The notes beneath the pieces are model-generated. The model did no database searches, was not told the DNA's origin, and saw nothing but the letters and a program-made list of their open reading frames with translations. A DNA stretch of 64,000 nucleotides from JAUVPY01 sp034412795. GTDB lineage: Bacteria; Chloroflexota; Anaerolineae; 4572-78; NAK82. A program made the position numbers and the translations under genes. Numbering within the stretch: position 1 is the first letter of the stretch; the number at the start of each line of letters is the position of its first letter. Location: positions 1 through 64,000 of the forward strand of contig DAOUMD010000120.1 of assembly GCA_034412795.1 (NCBI GenBank), read 5' to 3'. Shown here piece after piece: positions 44,051 through 53,028 of the stretch.

Positions 44051-45393
44051 CCACTGTGTTAGGGCAAGATGCAGCACTCGCCTACGAACTTGAATACCTA
44101 CACCAGGCCCTTGAGATGCACGGGCAGGATGGCGTGCGAGCCTGGCTTGACCGCTTTGTTGTTGCCCTGGATCGCACACAGTTTTCGCTATGCGAGCAGC
44201 TTCTCATCGAAGCCCGGCGCTCCAATGCCTTCTCAGGCAGTGACCTGGGAGCTGCGGTCGTGGCTCACAACGAAGGGCTGCTCCGCATACGCCAGGGACA
44301 GTGGAATGAGGCCGAGATTTGCTATCAGCGTGCTTTGTCGCTCTACCAGGGACTTGACGACCATTTCAACGTGGCACAGATACTCACCAACCTGGGGGAG
44401 CTTCATCGCTTGCGTGATGATTATGATGAAGCCATTCGCTACTACACCGCCAGCCAACGTCTTCAGGAAGAACTGGGCAACCCGAAAGGCTTGGCTCAAT
44501 TGCTCAACAACCTGGGATTGGCTTGCCAGAGCAAGGGAGATTGGGACGATGCCGTAAGATGCTTTAAGCGCGCCCTTGACCTCTTCACCCAGGCAGGCAA
44601 TGAAGTAGAGGTTGCCCGGGCGTTGAATAACCTGGCGCGGCTCTACCGGGACCGGGGCGAGTGGGGACGGGCATTAGAGTATGGCGAGGATGTCGTACGG
44701 CGTTTCCGACAGTTGGGAGATCGGTATGGTCTGTCAACGGCTCTCAGCAACCTGGGAGCACTGCACCGGCAGCGAGGTGATTACGACCTGGCCGCCGCTT
44801 GCTACCAGGAAAGCCTTGAATTGGCCTGGGAGATCGGAGATCACGTCGGCGCAGTGCATACTTTGAACAACCTGGGTGAGTTGCATCGCTACGCTGAAGA
44901 CTATGGCGCCGCACTGGACTACTATCAGCGGGCGTTAGAGATTGGGCACGAGTTGAATGAGCGCGAGGTGCTGGGAACCGTCGCCAACAACATCGGGCTG
45001 GCTCACACAGGTCTGGGAGAGTGGGTCGAGGCGGTAGGGTGGTATGAGCAGAGCTTGGCGACCAAGAAGCAAATCGGCGACCTGCACGGCCAAGCGATCA
45101 CACTAAACAACCTGGGGGTCGCCTATGAGCGACTCGGAGAGTCAGACAAAGTCCAGGCTTGCTACGAAGAGGCCACCGCACTGTTCAAGCAAGTCGGTGA
45201 CCGGGTTTCGGCCGCTGCTGTCCTGATCAACCTCAGCCAGCCACCCATCGCACGCGGAATGTCCTTTGCACAACGGCGTGCTTTCCTGGATGAGGCCGAA
45301 GCACTCCTGGTCGGAACTGACGCCCAGGAGCGTCGGATGCTGGTGGGGCAATTGAAAGCCAGACTGAGTAGTGAGAGCAAGGAGCAGTTGTAA
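44047..45393 (+). CDS. TPR protein, EGM-W family (paralogue 5)
   Basis: A 448-residue protein starting at GTG 44047, coupled to the previous gene. N-terminal domain LAYELEYLHQALEMHGQDGV, then FSLCEQLLIEARRSNAFSGS. Eight regular TPRs follow (LTNLGELHRLRDDYDEAIRY, LSNLGALHRQRGDYDLAAAC, LNNLGVAYERLGESDKVQAC). It is the last of the block fed by the ATPase at 38879. Confidence 0.8.
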   Translation: MTTVLGQDAALAYELEYLHQALEMHGQDGVRAWLDRFVVALDRTQFSLCEQLLIEARRSNAFSGSDLGAAVVAHNEGLLRIRQGQWNEAEICYQRALSLYQGLDDHFNVAQILTNLGELHRLRDDYDEAIRYYTASQRLQEELGNPKGLAQLLNNLGLACQSKGDWDDAVRCFKRALDLFTQAGNEVEVARALNNLARLYRDRGEWGRALEYGEDVVRRFRQLGDRYGLSTALSNLGALHRQRGDYDLAAACYQESLELAWEIGDHVGAVHTLNNLGELHRYAEDYGAALDYYQRALEIGHELNEREVLGTVANNIGLAHTGLGEWVEAVGWYEQSLATKKQIGDLHGQAITLNNLGVAYERLGESDKVQACYEEATALFKQVGDRVSAAAVLINLSQPPIARGMSFAQRRAFLDEAEALLVGTDAQERRMLVGQLKARLSSESKEQL

Positions 45394-45609
45394 GCTCCCT
45401 AAGGTCACTGAGCAATAGCTTGAAGTGCAAGCTGGGACTGCCCCTGCCGTTTGTTGCCACTGCTGGCTTACAGGCTTGAGCTGGGCGTGGGCAGCCAGCT
45501 CGACCTGCACGACCTATGGGATGAGTTACGGATGCGCTGGCAACGGCTGGTAGAGCGGTTTGGGCGTGTTGAGTGAAGAAGACCGATCAGCCCTCGAGGA
45601 GGAGGCAAA
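45394..45609 (+). other. Intergenic gap with possible gene remnant
   Basis: Between the last EGM-W TPR gene and the tail-anchored STAND gene one plus-strand frame reads ELGVGSQLDLHDLWDELRMR, then WQRLVERFGRVE and a stop (about 45477-45575). There is no start codon or ribosome site. It has the look of a decayed helical C-terminus, but it is too short to identify. Confidence 0.3.
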
Positions 45610-47937
45610 ATGGTTGAAGGGACGAATGTGCCTAAGTACGACGTGGATGTTGGGTATGCCCACGGGGTGGTGATTGGCGACCAGGCAACCCAGAACTTCT
45701 ACTACACTACCTCAGAGCAGTGGCTGGTCGAAGAGAGCATGGACGACGTTCGGGCCAGTGCCTTTGTCCCCCCCACCCACGGCCAGAAGCTGGTCCAGAT
45801 CGTACAAAGCCAGCATCTACTCTTGCTTTGCGGTGCCAACCGTATGGGCAAGGCGGCCTTGGCCCGCTACGTTGCCGCCTGTCTCCAGGATATGGATGCC
45901 TCCTTGCAGGTCTTTCGATTACGCCAACGGGGCGAGCTACCGGATATCGTAGACGCGTTAAGTCAGCACCCTAACCAGGTCATCCTGGGCTACGACGTGC
46001 ATCCCGCAGAAGTTGTGGAACGCCTTGAGAGTATCCAGGAAATGGCGATGGTCCACGCCAGCTTCGTGATACTGACCGCGGATCTTGAGCTTGCCCAGCG
46101 ACACCTGCCTGTGAGATATGTGAGTACTCTGGTCGAGGTTGTTCCTGACTTCCCCTATACAGACGAGGATCTACAACGACTGTTGAGCATCAAGCTGGAA
46201 GAGCAGCTCCCTTATCTCCAGCAAATGGGCATTGCGCCCGGCGCATTGCTCCGAACCTTCTCCTCTCCTTCACAAATCATCCGTTTCAGCGATATGCTCT
46301 CAGCGCAGCCGGAGCCACCGGACAAGGGTGCCTTGCGCGAGCTATTTCAGTCGGTTAAGGATGTTCGATTTGCAGTAAGCAGTTGGCTGCAAAAGCTGGA
46401 CAAGAATGAGCGGTACCTGGTTCTGACATTGGCACTGTTCGATGATTTGCCGGAGCAGAATTTCTGGGAAATCTACGAAAGCCTGGTAGGCATGTGGCAA
46501 GACCGGGACTTCACACTGATGCCCCTGGACTATTATGCCTTGAGTTTCTTAACTGCTTTTGTTGAGGCAGGGCAGCGGCTGGGTTTCAAAGAAGCTGAGT
46601 ATCGGAACATCGTGTTAGACCAGTTATTGCACCAATATCGACGTTCCCTGGTGATGACTCTGCCCTTCCTGCAAGCAGTGCCTGAGAAAAGCCTGGAGCG
46701 GGGAAACCAATTCGGTACCGGGTTGCGCATCGCTGCGGCCCAGGCGGTGGGACAGATCAGCCTCGTGGAATGGGCGGAGGCCGAAGGTGTGTTGCTTGCC
46801 TGGGCCAGGCATCCATCCACGCGGGTGCGGGCGGCGACCAGCCACGCCTTTCGCCAGATGGCAGACGTAGTGGGCGAGGAGGGCCTGGGGCAGATATTGG
46901 ACAGCCTGAATCGCTGGGTTGACAGCCACACGCCACCCAGTCGGGAAGAAGATAGCCCGGATATGTTCTACGTGCGTTGGACAGTTGCCTCCAGCCTGGG
47001 CCGAATCAGCCGGTCTGTTTCCAAGGAATGCTTCGAGGCTGAGATTCTACCCCTTCTGCACAGGCTATCTCACGATGAACACTTCCAGGTGCGTGCCTCG
47101 GTCGTCTATGCCCTGCGGACGCTGGGGGTGTATCGTTTTGACAGTATTCGTCGCTTGCTGGTCGAACGGGCCGCCGACTGGCACGCGGATGTCCGCTTAG
47201 AAGTAGCCTTGGCCTTGCGTGAGTTGAGCGCTACTCTCTGGCCCGATGTGCACAGTCTGCTGTGCCAATGGTTTGGCGATGAGGGAGACGAACGGCTGTG
47301 GACTGCATTGGCAGGCGTACTACTGATGGCACAAGCACATCCCTCGTTGACGGCCGAAGTATATGCTATTACCAATCGCGACCCAAGCCTCAAGTCCAGA
47401 GTGCAGGAAGTCGTCAAGGAGTTGTTGGCGAGTCCGGAGGGAGCGAGTGGCACCGATCATGATTTGTTGGCACACCTGGTGCACCTGGTCAGGGAGGGCA
47501 GACCGGCGGCTTCCGACTTACTCATCCTCCCGCTGACGCATGCCGTCGATTTCCGTTTTCCTAACGCCAAGCGTCTCATCGAGTCCTGGCAAGCCTCTTC
47601 CGATCCGGTGTTGAGCCAGGTAATCCAGGCTACACGAGAAAGGCTGGCCAAGGTGCTGGTCGAGAGAAAACGACTGTGGGCGATCGTGTTGGCGAAGTAT
47701 CTGGAGGATGATGTAAAATTGGCGGATTTCGCCGCCACCTTACCGTCGCACGAGCAGGAGGCCTTCTGGGGAGACGTCCAGCGCAGGCGCGAAGCTGCCC
47801 GGGCCGCTCAAAGGCGGCAAATACTTCGGGAGAAGCTGAAACGTCGCCAGAGAGAAATACTCATCGCCATTGCCATTTTCTTCTTCTCTATCTTTGCATG
47901 TTGTGCCTGGTCGACTTTCCAGAATCTCGTTAGTTAA
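45610..47937 (+). CDS. Degenerate STAND / HEAT protein with N-terminal RHIM-like motif and C-terminal membrane anchor
   Basis: A 775-residue protein with AGGAGG just upstream of the ATG. Residues 10-32 are the repeated motif (YDVDVGYAHGVVIGDQATQNF, nt 45637-45705). An NTPase-like region has P-loop CGANRMGKAALA (about 74-85), where the usual GKT/S is GKA, and no acidic Walker B is obvious (QVILGYDVHP), so hydrolysis is doubtful. HEAT repeats follow (RIAAAQAVGQISLVEWAEAE, FQVRASVVYALRTLG). A very basic stretch (RRREAARAAQRRQ...KRRQRE) then precedes one membrane helix (ILIAIAIFFFSIFACCAW) at the extreme C-terminus. It looks like a tail-anchored receptor or membrane-disrupting effector joined to the network by the motif. 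Confidence 0.82.
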   Translation: MVEGTNVPKYDVDVGYAHGVVIGDQATQNFYYTTSEQWLVEESMDDVRASAFVPPTHGQKLVQIVQSQHLLLLCGANRMGKAALARYVAACLQDMDASLQVFRLRQRGELPDIVDALSQHPNQVILGYDVHPAEVVERLESIQEMAMVHASFVILTADLELAQRHLPVRYVSTLVEVVPDFPYTDEDLQRLLSIKLEEQLPYLQQMGIAPGALLRTFSSPSQIIRFSDMLSAQPEPPDKGALRELFQSVKDVRFAVSSWLQKLDKNERYLVLTLALFDDLPEQNFWEIYESLVGMWQDRDFTLMPLDYYALSFLTAFVEAGQRLGFKEAEYRNIVLDQLLHQYRRSLVMTLPFLQAVPEKSLERGNQFGTGLRIAAAQAVGQISLVEWAEAEGVLLAWARHPSTRVRAATSHAFRQMADVVGEEGLGQILDSLNRWVDSHTPPSREEDSPDMFYVRWTVASSLGRISRSVSKECFEAEILPLLHRLSHDEHFQVRASVVYALRTLGVYRFDSIRRLLVERAADWHADVRLEVALALRELSATLWPDVHSLLCQWFGDEGDERLWTALAGVLLMAQAHPSLTAEVYAITNRDPSLKSRVQEVVKELLASPEGASGTDHDLLAHLVHLVREGRPAASDLLILPLTHAVDFRFPNAKRLIESWQASSDPVLSQVIQATRERLAKVLVERKRLWAIVLAKYLEDDVKLADFAATLPSHEQEAFWGDVQRRREAARAAQRRQILREKLKRRQREILIAIAIFFFSIFACCAWSTFQNLVS

Positions 47938-47993
47938 TGGACTTATTTGAGCATTGAAGTAGTCCCCTCAGAGTTTATGTATGGAGAAACGTC

Positions 47994-49148
47994 ATGACTC
48001 ACGATTCTGCTAAGTATAACGTTCATATTCACGGCACCGCCTACGGGCTGGTTGTCGGTGACCAGGCCTCTGCTGCCATTGAACTTGGTGCGTCGGCCAC
48101 GCGAATACCAGCCCCGTTTATGACACCATCTCTGCCGCCCCAGGGTGTTTTTGGTCGAGATGAGACGCTCACCCAGATCTACGACCTGCTGGCCTTGAGC
48201 GATGAAAAAGCAACTGATGTGCCGCCGGTGGCCCTTAGAGGACTGGGGGGTATTGGGAAAACTACTTTGGCTATCGCCTTAGGCCGATTGGAGACAATCC
48301 CTCGCATCTTTCCTGATGGCGTGCTTTGGGTTGCCTTGGGACCTAATCCTACCATTCGCATTTTACTGGATGGCTGGGGCCGGGCTTTGGACGTTGACCT
48401 GCTCCCCGAGCGGGATGAGAACGCCTGCCGGGACCGACTGCGGGCCATCCTGTATCACCGACGGGTACTACTCATCATTGATGACGTCTGGGAGGTAGCT
48501 CATGGGGATTACTTCACTGTCGCTGGTCCGCGCTGCCGGACACTATTAACCACCCGCGAATCGCCTGTGGCCTTTACCCTGGCCACCCGTGAACGCACCC
48601 TGCGCGTGGATGTCCTGGAACCGACAGCGGCCTTGGCCTTGCTCCAGAGTCTGGCCCCGGAGGCAGTGGCCGCTGATGAACAAAGTGCCACACGACTCTG
48701 TCAACGGCTGGAGTTTCTGCCTCTTGCGTTGACCCTGGCTGGACGGCTGTTGGCCATCGAAGCCGACATCCCCTCCCGAATGCAGCGGCTGGTAGGCGAG
48801 CTGATCGAGCGGCGGGAAGCCAGGCTTCAACTCCTTCAAGCTGAGGGGCGACCGGGGCTGGCCGAAGGTCAACCTGTCGCCCTCCAGGCCATTCTCGGCA
48901 TGAGCGTGGATCGCCTCGACAAAACCGATCAGGAACGTTTCGCTATGTTATCTGTCTTCGGCGGTGATCCGCTCACCTGGGAGATCAATGCCACGGCCCA
49001 CATCTGGGAGTGCTCTGTGGAAGATGCTGAGGACAGCATCTCACGCTTCATCCAACGCGGGTTGGTAGAACCTCGAAATGGGCGCTACTGGATGCACGCC
49101 CTGCTGGCCGACTATGCAGCAGAAATGATGGAGGAGATGGGGTTATGA
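47994..49148 (+). CDS. NB-ARC STAND NTPase with N-terminal RHIM-like motif
   Basis: A 384-residue protein. Residues 8-31 are the repeated motif (YNVHIHGTAYGLVVGDQASA, nt 48015-48086). The NB-ARC domain is the most NLR-like in the window: GVFGRDETL, P-loop GLGGIGKTTLA (83-93), Walker B VLLIIDDVWE, sensor TLLTTRE, FLPLALTLAG, and a winged helix ending WMHALLADYA. The TPR sensor follows as a separate gene overlapping by 4 bases. This is the same order as in plant-type NLRs (short signalling region, NB-ARC, repeats) but split over genes. Confidence 0.9.
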   Translation: MTHDSAKYNVHIHGTAYGLVVGDQASAAIELGASATRIPAPFMTPSLPPQGVFGRDETLTQIYDLLALSDEKATDVPPVALRGLGGIGKTTLAIALGRLETIPRIFPDGVLWVALGPNPTIRILLDGWGRALDVDLLPERDENACRDRLRAILYHRRVLLIIDDVWEVAHGDYFTVAGPRCRTLLTTRESPVAFTLATRERTLRVDVLEPTAALALLQSLAPEAVAADEQSATRLCQRLEFLPLALTLAGRLLAIEADIPSRMQRLVGELIERREARLQLLQAEGRPGLAEGQPVALQAILGMSVDRLDKTDQERFAMLSVFGGDPLTWEINATAHIWECSVEDAEDSISRFIQRGLVEPRNGRYWMHALLADYAAEMMEEMGL

Positions 49149-50437
49149 GTCAGGTACGAGAGCGCCATGCCCGCTACTACGTAAGTTTTACTGAGACCCA
49201 CCCAGAGGATTGGGCTTGGTTTGATGCAGAGTGGCCACAGATTCAACGCGCTTGGGAATGGGTGAGCCAAGTCAGCGAGGATAAAAGTCTGGTAATACAC
49301 TTCGTGCAGGCGTTTTATCCCTTCCAAGATCGGCGTAGCCTCTGGGACATCGCTATCGCCTGGAATAAACGCGGGCTGGAAGCGGCACACTCGCTTGGCG
49401 AGAGAAAGATCGAAGGTGTCATATTAACTAATGTAGGAGCCTCGTACGGGCACTTGGGTCAAGCACAGCAATCGATCAAACATTTTGAGGAAGCACTGGC
49501 AATTGCTCGCGAAATAGGCGATCGAGGCAGCGAAGGGAACTGCTTGGGGAGTCTGGGGATTTCCTACCGCAACTTGGGACAAGGAGAGCGGGCGCTTGAA
49601 TATCACCTCCAAGCTCTGGCAATTGCCCGTGAAGTCGGTGACAGGAGCAGCGCAGCTAAGCATCTCGGGAACCTGGCAACTGTTTACTGGTCGTTTGGAC
49701 AGATCGACCAGGCAATTGAGTGTCGCAAAGAGGCCCTCGCTATTGTGCGTGAGATGGGTGATAAGCACTCTGAGGCAAGTCACTTAATCAATCTTGGTAT
49801 TGTGTATAGCAACTTAGGTAGGGCGAAAGAGGCGCTTATATGCTATGAACAAGCCTTAGCAACGGCCCGTGAAACAGGTGACAGGCGAAACGAAGGCATT
49901 ATCTGGGGTAACTTGGGAGCACTCCACAATGATCTGAACCAGCGTATTCAAGCGATCGAGTGTCTTGAGCAGGCATTGGCTATCGCGCGTGAAATCGGTG
50001 ACCGACGTGGCGAAGGGCACCGCCTAGGCAATCTGGGCAATGCATATCGTGCATTGGGAAATTTGGAGCGGGCCGTTGAATATCTTACACAGGCGCTGGC
50101 TGTCTTTCGGGAGATCGACGACCGATATAATGAAGGAGCTACATTGGGCAGTCTTGGAAATGTCTACCGCGACCTAGGCCAGGCAGAAGAAGCCGTTCGT
50201 CACTTTCAAGAGGCCATAGAAATGGCCCGATCAGTCAATAATCGCTTGGTGGAAGGTGTAAACCTTCATAATCTGGGTGACGTCGCGAAGGATCAGGGCA
50301 ACTTTTCATTGGCTCAGCAGTACTTAGCTGAAGCATTGGCCATCTTTGAAGAAATCCAGTCACCTTTCGCGGATGCCAGCCGTAAGCTGCTTGCAGAGTT
50401 ACAGGAAGAAGCGGGCACGGGCAACGTGAGTGGGTGA
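49145..50437 (+). CDS. TPR sensor partner of the NB-ARC protein (1)
   Basis: A 430-residue protein; ATG overlaps the previous TGA. The opening RERHARYYVSFTETHPEDWA is the linker usually found straight after winged helices in NB-ARC-TPR proteins, supporting a split of an ancestral single gene. About eight TPRs with unusually uniform 40-residue periodicity and repeated ALAIAREIGDR segments follow. Confidence 0.83.
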   Translation: MSQVRERHARYYVSFTETHPEDWAWFDAEWPQIQRAWEWVSQVSEDKSLVIHFVQAFYPFQDRRSLWDIAIAWNKRGLEAAHSLGERKIEGVILTNVGASYGHLGQAQQSIKHFEEALAIAREIGDRGSEGNCLGSLGISYRNLGQGERALEYHLQALAIAREVGDRSSAAKHLGNLATVYWSFGQIDQAIECRKEALAIVREMGDKHSEASHLINLGIVYSNLGRAKEALICYEQALATARETGDRRNEGIIWGNLGALHNDLNQRIQAIECLEQALAIAREIGDRRGEGHRLGNLGNAYRALGNLERAVEYLTQALAVFREIDDRYNEGATLGSLGNVYRDLGQAEEAVRHFQEAIEMARSVNNRLVEGVNLHNLGDVAKDQGNFSLAQQYLAEALAIFEEIQSPFADASRKLLAELQEEAGTGNVSG

Positions 50438-52140
50438 ACTGGTTTTACATCATGAGTAAGGCTCGCCTTCGTTATGTTCGCTATTGGTTACAGTATGCCC
50501 AGCAGTACCAGAAAGACTGGCAATCCCTCGGTGCAGAGTACGGGCAATGGCGACGCGCTTGGGAGATGCTTAGTGCAAGACAAGAAATGAACATCGACCA
50601 GGCACAGCGCGAGCAGTTGGTGCTGGATTACCTAATAGCGTTGGATAGTTTTCTGGAGAAGCGGGGGCTATTGCGCGACAACATCGCCTGGCTCGAACGT
50701 GGGTTAGCTGCCGCACACGCCCGCAACCAACCTATTATGCTTGGGCGGTTTGGCCAGGACCTGGGATGGTGCTATCGTAACCTGGGAGAGCGAGAAAAAG
50801 CTTTGGAGTATCTCAATCTGGCCCTGGGTATCCGTCGGAAGTTCGGGCCGCGCATCGGCGAAGGGGCCACCTTAAACATGCTCGGCGTGATATATGATGA
50901 TCTGGGCCAGTTTCAGCAGGCCGTTGAAGTGCTGCAAGAATCTCTCGCCATCCGTCGTGAAGAAGGGCACCGAGAGGGTGAAGCAATTACGCTTCACAAT
51001 CTGGCCAGTACGTACTTCAATATGCGGAATTGGGACCAAGCGGAAGCCCATTACCAGGCAGCCCTTGAGCTGGCTCAGACGGCGGGTGATGAAGAGAGTG
51101 TTGCCGGAACACTCAACAACTTGGGTGAACTGTCGATGGCTCAAGGCGATTCAGCCCGGGCCGCCAACTTCTTCGAGGAAGCCTTGGCGAGATTTGAAGC
51201 CTTGGGGGATAAGACGCATACGGCCGCGGTGCTGAGTAACCTGGGTTTGCTCGCTAACCGGCAAGGACGTCCGCGTGACGCCATCGATAAGTTTGAGGCT
51301 GCTTTGGTTCTGCAGCGTCAGCTAGGACAAGCTGCAAATGCGGCCACCACGCTCAACAACCTGGGCACTGTCTATGAAGGCATGGGAGAGTCTGAGCGTG
51401 CCTTATCCTACTTTGAAGAGGCACTGCGCCTTCACCAAACCAGTGGCCATGAAACAGGCACTGGCACTGCATTAGGAAACATCGGCGGGATATATTACCG
51501 TCTTGGTGACTGGCCCTGCGCTATCGAGTATTACGAGCAAGCGCGGCAGATATTTGTCGCCGTCGGCGACCAATCCAGCGCGGCCACGCTCTCAAATAAT
51601 CTGGCCGTTGCCTACTACAAGCTCGGCCAGCCAGAGCAGGCTCGACAATATCTCGACCAGGCCTTGGACGGACATCGACGATCAGGAAATCGGCAGGGAG
51701 AAGCAGAAACGCTAAATAACTTGGCAGCTCTGGCACGTGCGCAAGCTGAATTGGACCAAGCCAAGGAGTATCTTGTGCAAGCACTTACCATCAACAAGAG
51801 CATCCAGGATCAATCCAGTATAGCCACCAACCTTAACAACCTGGGCGCCATAGCCAGCCTTATGGACGATGTTGAAATGGCTGTAGCTTACTATGAGGCG
51901 GCCCTGGAAATTCGCCGCCAAATTGAAGACAACGAAGGCATTGCCAGCACGCTCTATAATCTAGCTCAGGTTTGGATGGGACTGGGTAATTTGACTCAAG
52001 CTGAGACTCTGCTGCAAGAAGCGGTCCGCCTGGATACAACCTACGGCTTTGTCAATCTTGAGCGTGACCAATCTGCATTGGAGCAAGTGAGACAAGAAGT
52101 TAATATCTCCGCCTTGGTGGACGGAGCTGAAGATGAGTGA
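50434..52140 (+). CDS. TPR sensor partner of the NB-ARC protein (2)
   Basis: A 568-residue protein from GTG 50434 (GTGA overlap). ATG 50452 is an equally good start, since SKARLRYVRYWLQYAQQYQK aligns with the start of the preceding paralogue. About eleven TPRs (TLNNLGTVYEGMGESERALS, TLNNLAALARAQAELDQAKE). It is the last gene of the 30-kb plus-strand string and ends before the convergent terminator at 52197-52222. Confidence 0.82.
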   Translation: MNWFYIMSKARLRYVRYWLQYAQQYQKDWQSLGAEYGQWRRAWEMLSARQEMNIDQAQREQLVLDYLIALDSFLEKRGLLRDNIAWLERGLAAAHARNQPIMLGRFGQDLGWCYRNLGEREKALEYLNLALGIRRKFGPRIGEGATLNMLGVIYDDLGQFQQAVEVLQESLAIRREEGHREGEAITLHNLASTYFNMRNWDQAEAHYQAALELAQTAGDEESVAGTLNNLGELSMAQGDSARAANFFEEALARFEALGDKTHTAAVLSNLGLLANRQGRPRDAIDKFEAALVLQRQLGQAANAATTLNNLGTVYEGMGESERALSYFEEALRLHQTSGHETGTGTALGNIGGIYYRLGDWPCAIEYYEQARQIFVAVGDQSSAATLSNNLAVAYYKLGQPEQARQYLDQALDGHRRSGNRQGEAETLNNLAALARAQAELDQAKEYLVQALTINKSIQDQSSIATNLNNLGAIASLMDDVEMAVAYYEAALEIRRQIEDNEGIASTLYNLAQVWMGLGNLTQAETLLQEAVRLDTTYGFVNLERDQSALEQVRQEVNISALVDGAEDE

Positions 52141-52196
52141 TCAAATACGAGCTGTGGAGCAGTTGTAACGGGCGATTCTTCCAAGTAAGTAAGCAC

Positions 52197-52222
52197 TGAG
52201 CGCAGACAACTGTCTGCGCTCA
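52197..52222. terminator. Bidirectional hairpin between convergent genes
   Basis: TGAGCGCAGACA-AC-TGTCTGCGCTCA is a perfect 12-bp inverted repeat (the inner pairs would open to form the loop). It sits between the end of the plus-strand TPR gene (52140) and the end of the minus-strand gene (52248). No strong T run is present, but its placement fits a shared terminator. Confidence 0.65.
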
Positions 52223-52247
52223 ACAGTCGACGGTTATACGCTCACCT

Positions 52248-52643
52248 TCACTCGTCGTCTCGAAACGTCATCTCCACTTTCGCGTGATCCCCGATTACGG
52301 CACCTTCCACCTTCCCATAGAAGTCAATTTTGTACTTGCCCTCCTCAGCACCCCTGGGATCAGCTTCCTCCAGCAGTTCCTTGGCGGCGGCCAGAAGTTC
52401 CTCGTCTTTGTATGCTTCGGCAGCCTCCAGCTCCTCCTTGAGGGTTGTTTCGCGTCCTTTAGAGTCTGGCTTTCGCTCCACGCTTTCCAGCGCGTCGCTC
52501 ACCTCTCCCTTGTCGCCGAACTTGCGCAGCACCAGCCCCTTGAGGCCAGTGTAGCCATCCTTAATGGCATCGCGGGCAACCGGTCTCAGGCCCTCAGCTG
52601 CACCCAGAACCAACGCAGTAACAAGAATAGTCAGGGGATCCAT
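52248..52643 (-). CDS. Bell-like helical effector with C-terminal RHIM-like amyloid motif
   Basis: A 131-residue protein with AGGAGG upstream of its ATG. The N-terminus (MDPLTILVTALVLGAAEGLR, then VARDAIKDGYTGLKGLVL) is a hydrophobic, membrane-seeking helical start followed by an acidic helical region. This is the form of the small bacterial Bell domains that, like fungal HeLo/HELL domains, carry a C-terminal amyloid signalling motif. The C-terminus is that motif (YKIDFYGKVEGAVIGDHAKVEMTF without flanks; residues 104-127, nt 52263-52334). The expected role is membrane disruption after templated assembly by a receptor with a matching motif; the divergent gene at 52979 has one. Domain naming is from memory of family form, not from a search. 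Confidence 0.75.
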   Translation of the reverse strand: MDPLTILVTALVLGAAEGLRPVARDAIKDGYTGLKGLVLRKFGDKGEVSDALESVERKPDSKGRETTLKEELEAAEAYKDEELLAAAKELLEEADPRGAEEGKYKIDFYGKVEGAVIGDHAKVEMTFRDDE

Positions 52644-52791
52644 GAGCTTCCTCCTACAGAAAAACTATGTGGTTAACCGTCGAGATCCATTATACTCACT
52701 CTGCCAACTAACGACAAGCGCCTTTGCCCTTCGCTGAGTCCAACTCCATACCTGCCTGCTGATTTGCTGGGGTAATAGGAGATTTAACCCC

Positions 52792-52820
52792 TTGACTTGC
52801 CACGCCGTCACTACTATACT
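52792..52820 (+). promoter_or_regulatory. Strong sigma-70 promoter in the divergent intergenic region
   Basis: TTGACT (52792-52797), exactly 17 bases, TATACT (52815-52820). This is one of the best promoters in the window. It points to the gene at 52979 and would make a leader of about 150 bases or more, containing the small ORF at 52915. Apart from this, 52644-52914 shows no gene. Confidence 0.75.
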
Positions 52821-52914
52821 GATAACATAAAGAACTGACGAGGCAGGGAATGCAAAGGGGCACCCGCCAGTACCCCCCGATGCCCTAGCTCCTGGTCGCG
52901 GCAGGAGCCAGACT

Positions 52915-53028
52915 ATGGTCATCATAACACAACACAGAAACGATCGCAAGCTACGAACGGCCGCAGCCGGATCCGCCCTTGTGGGAGCAGGAGCCCCGGC
53001 GGCGGCTGTTTTGCACTGGGGTAACTAG
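52915..53028 (+). CDS. Possible 37-residue leader peptide overlapping the next gene
   Basis: ATG 52915 has AGGAG at a good distance and opens MVIITQHRNDRKLRTAAAGS, ending SALVGAGAPAAAVLHWGN at TAG 53026-53028. It lies within the transcript from the strong promoter and overlaps the longest frame of the next gene in another phase. It may be a regulatory upstream ORF, or the true first gene if the next one begins further in (ATG 53096). Confidence 0.35.
   Translation: MVIITQHRNDRKLRTAAAGSALVGAGAPAAAVLHWGN

Noticed and set aside
37170..52140. Repeated NNLG/YxxAL blocks as DNA tandem repeats
   Set aside because: The periodicity is at protein level (TPR units of about 40 residues); the DNA of successive repeats differs too much to call them nucleotide repeats.
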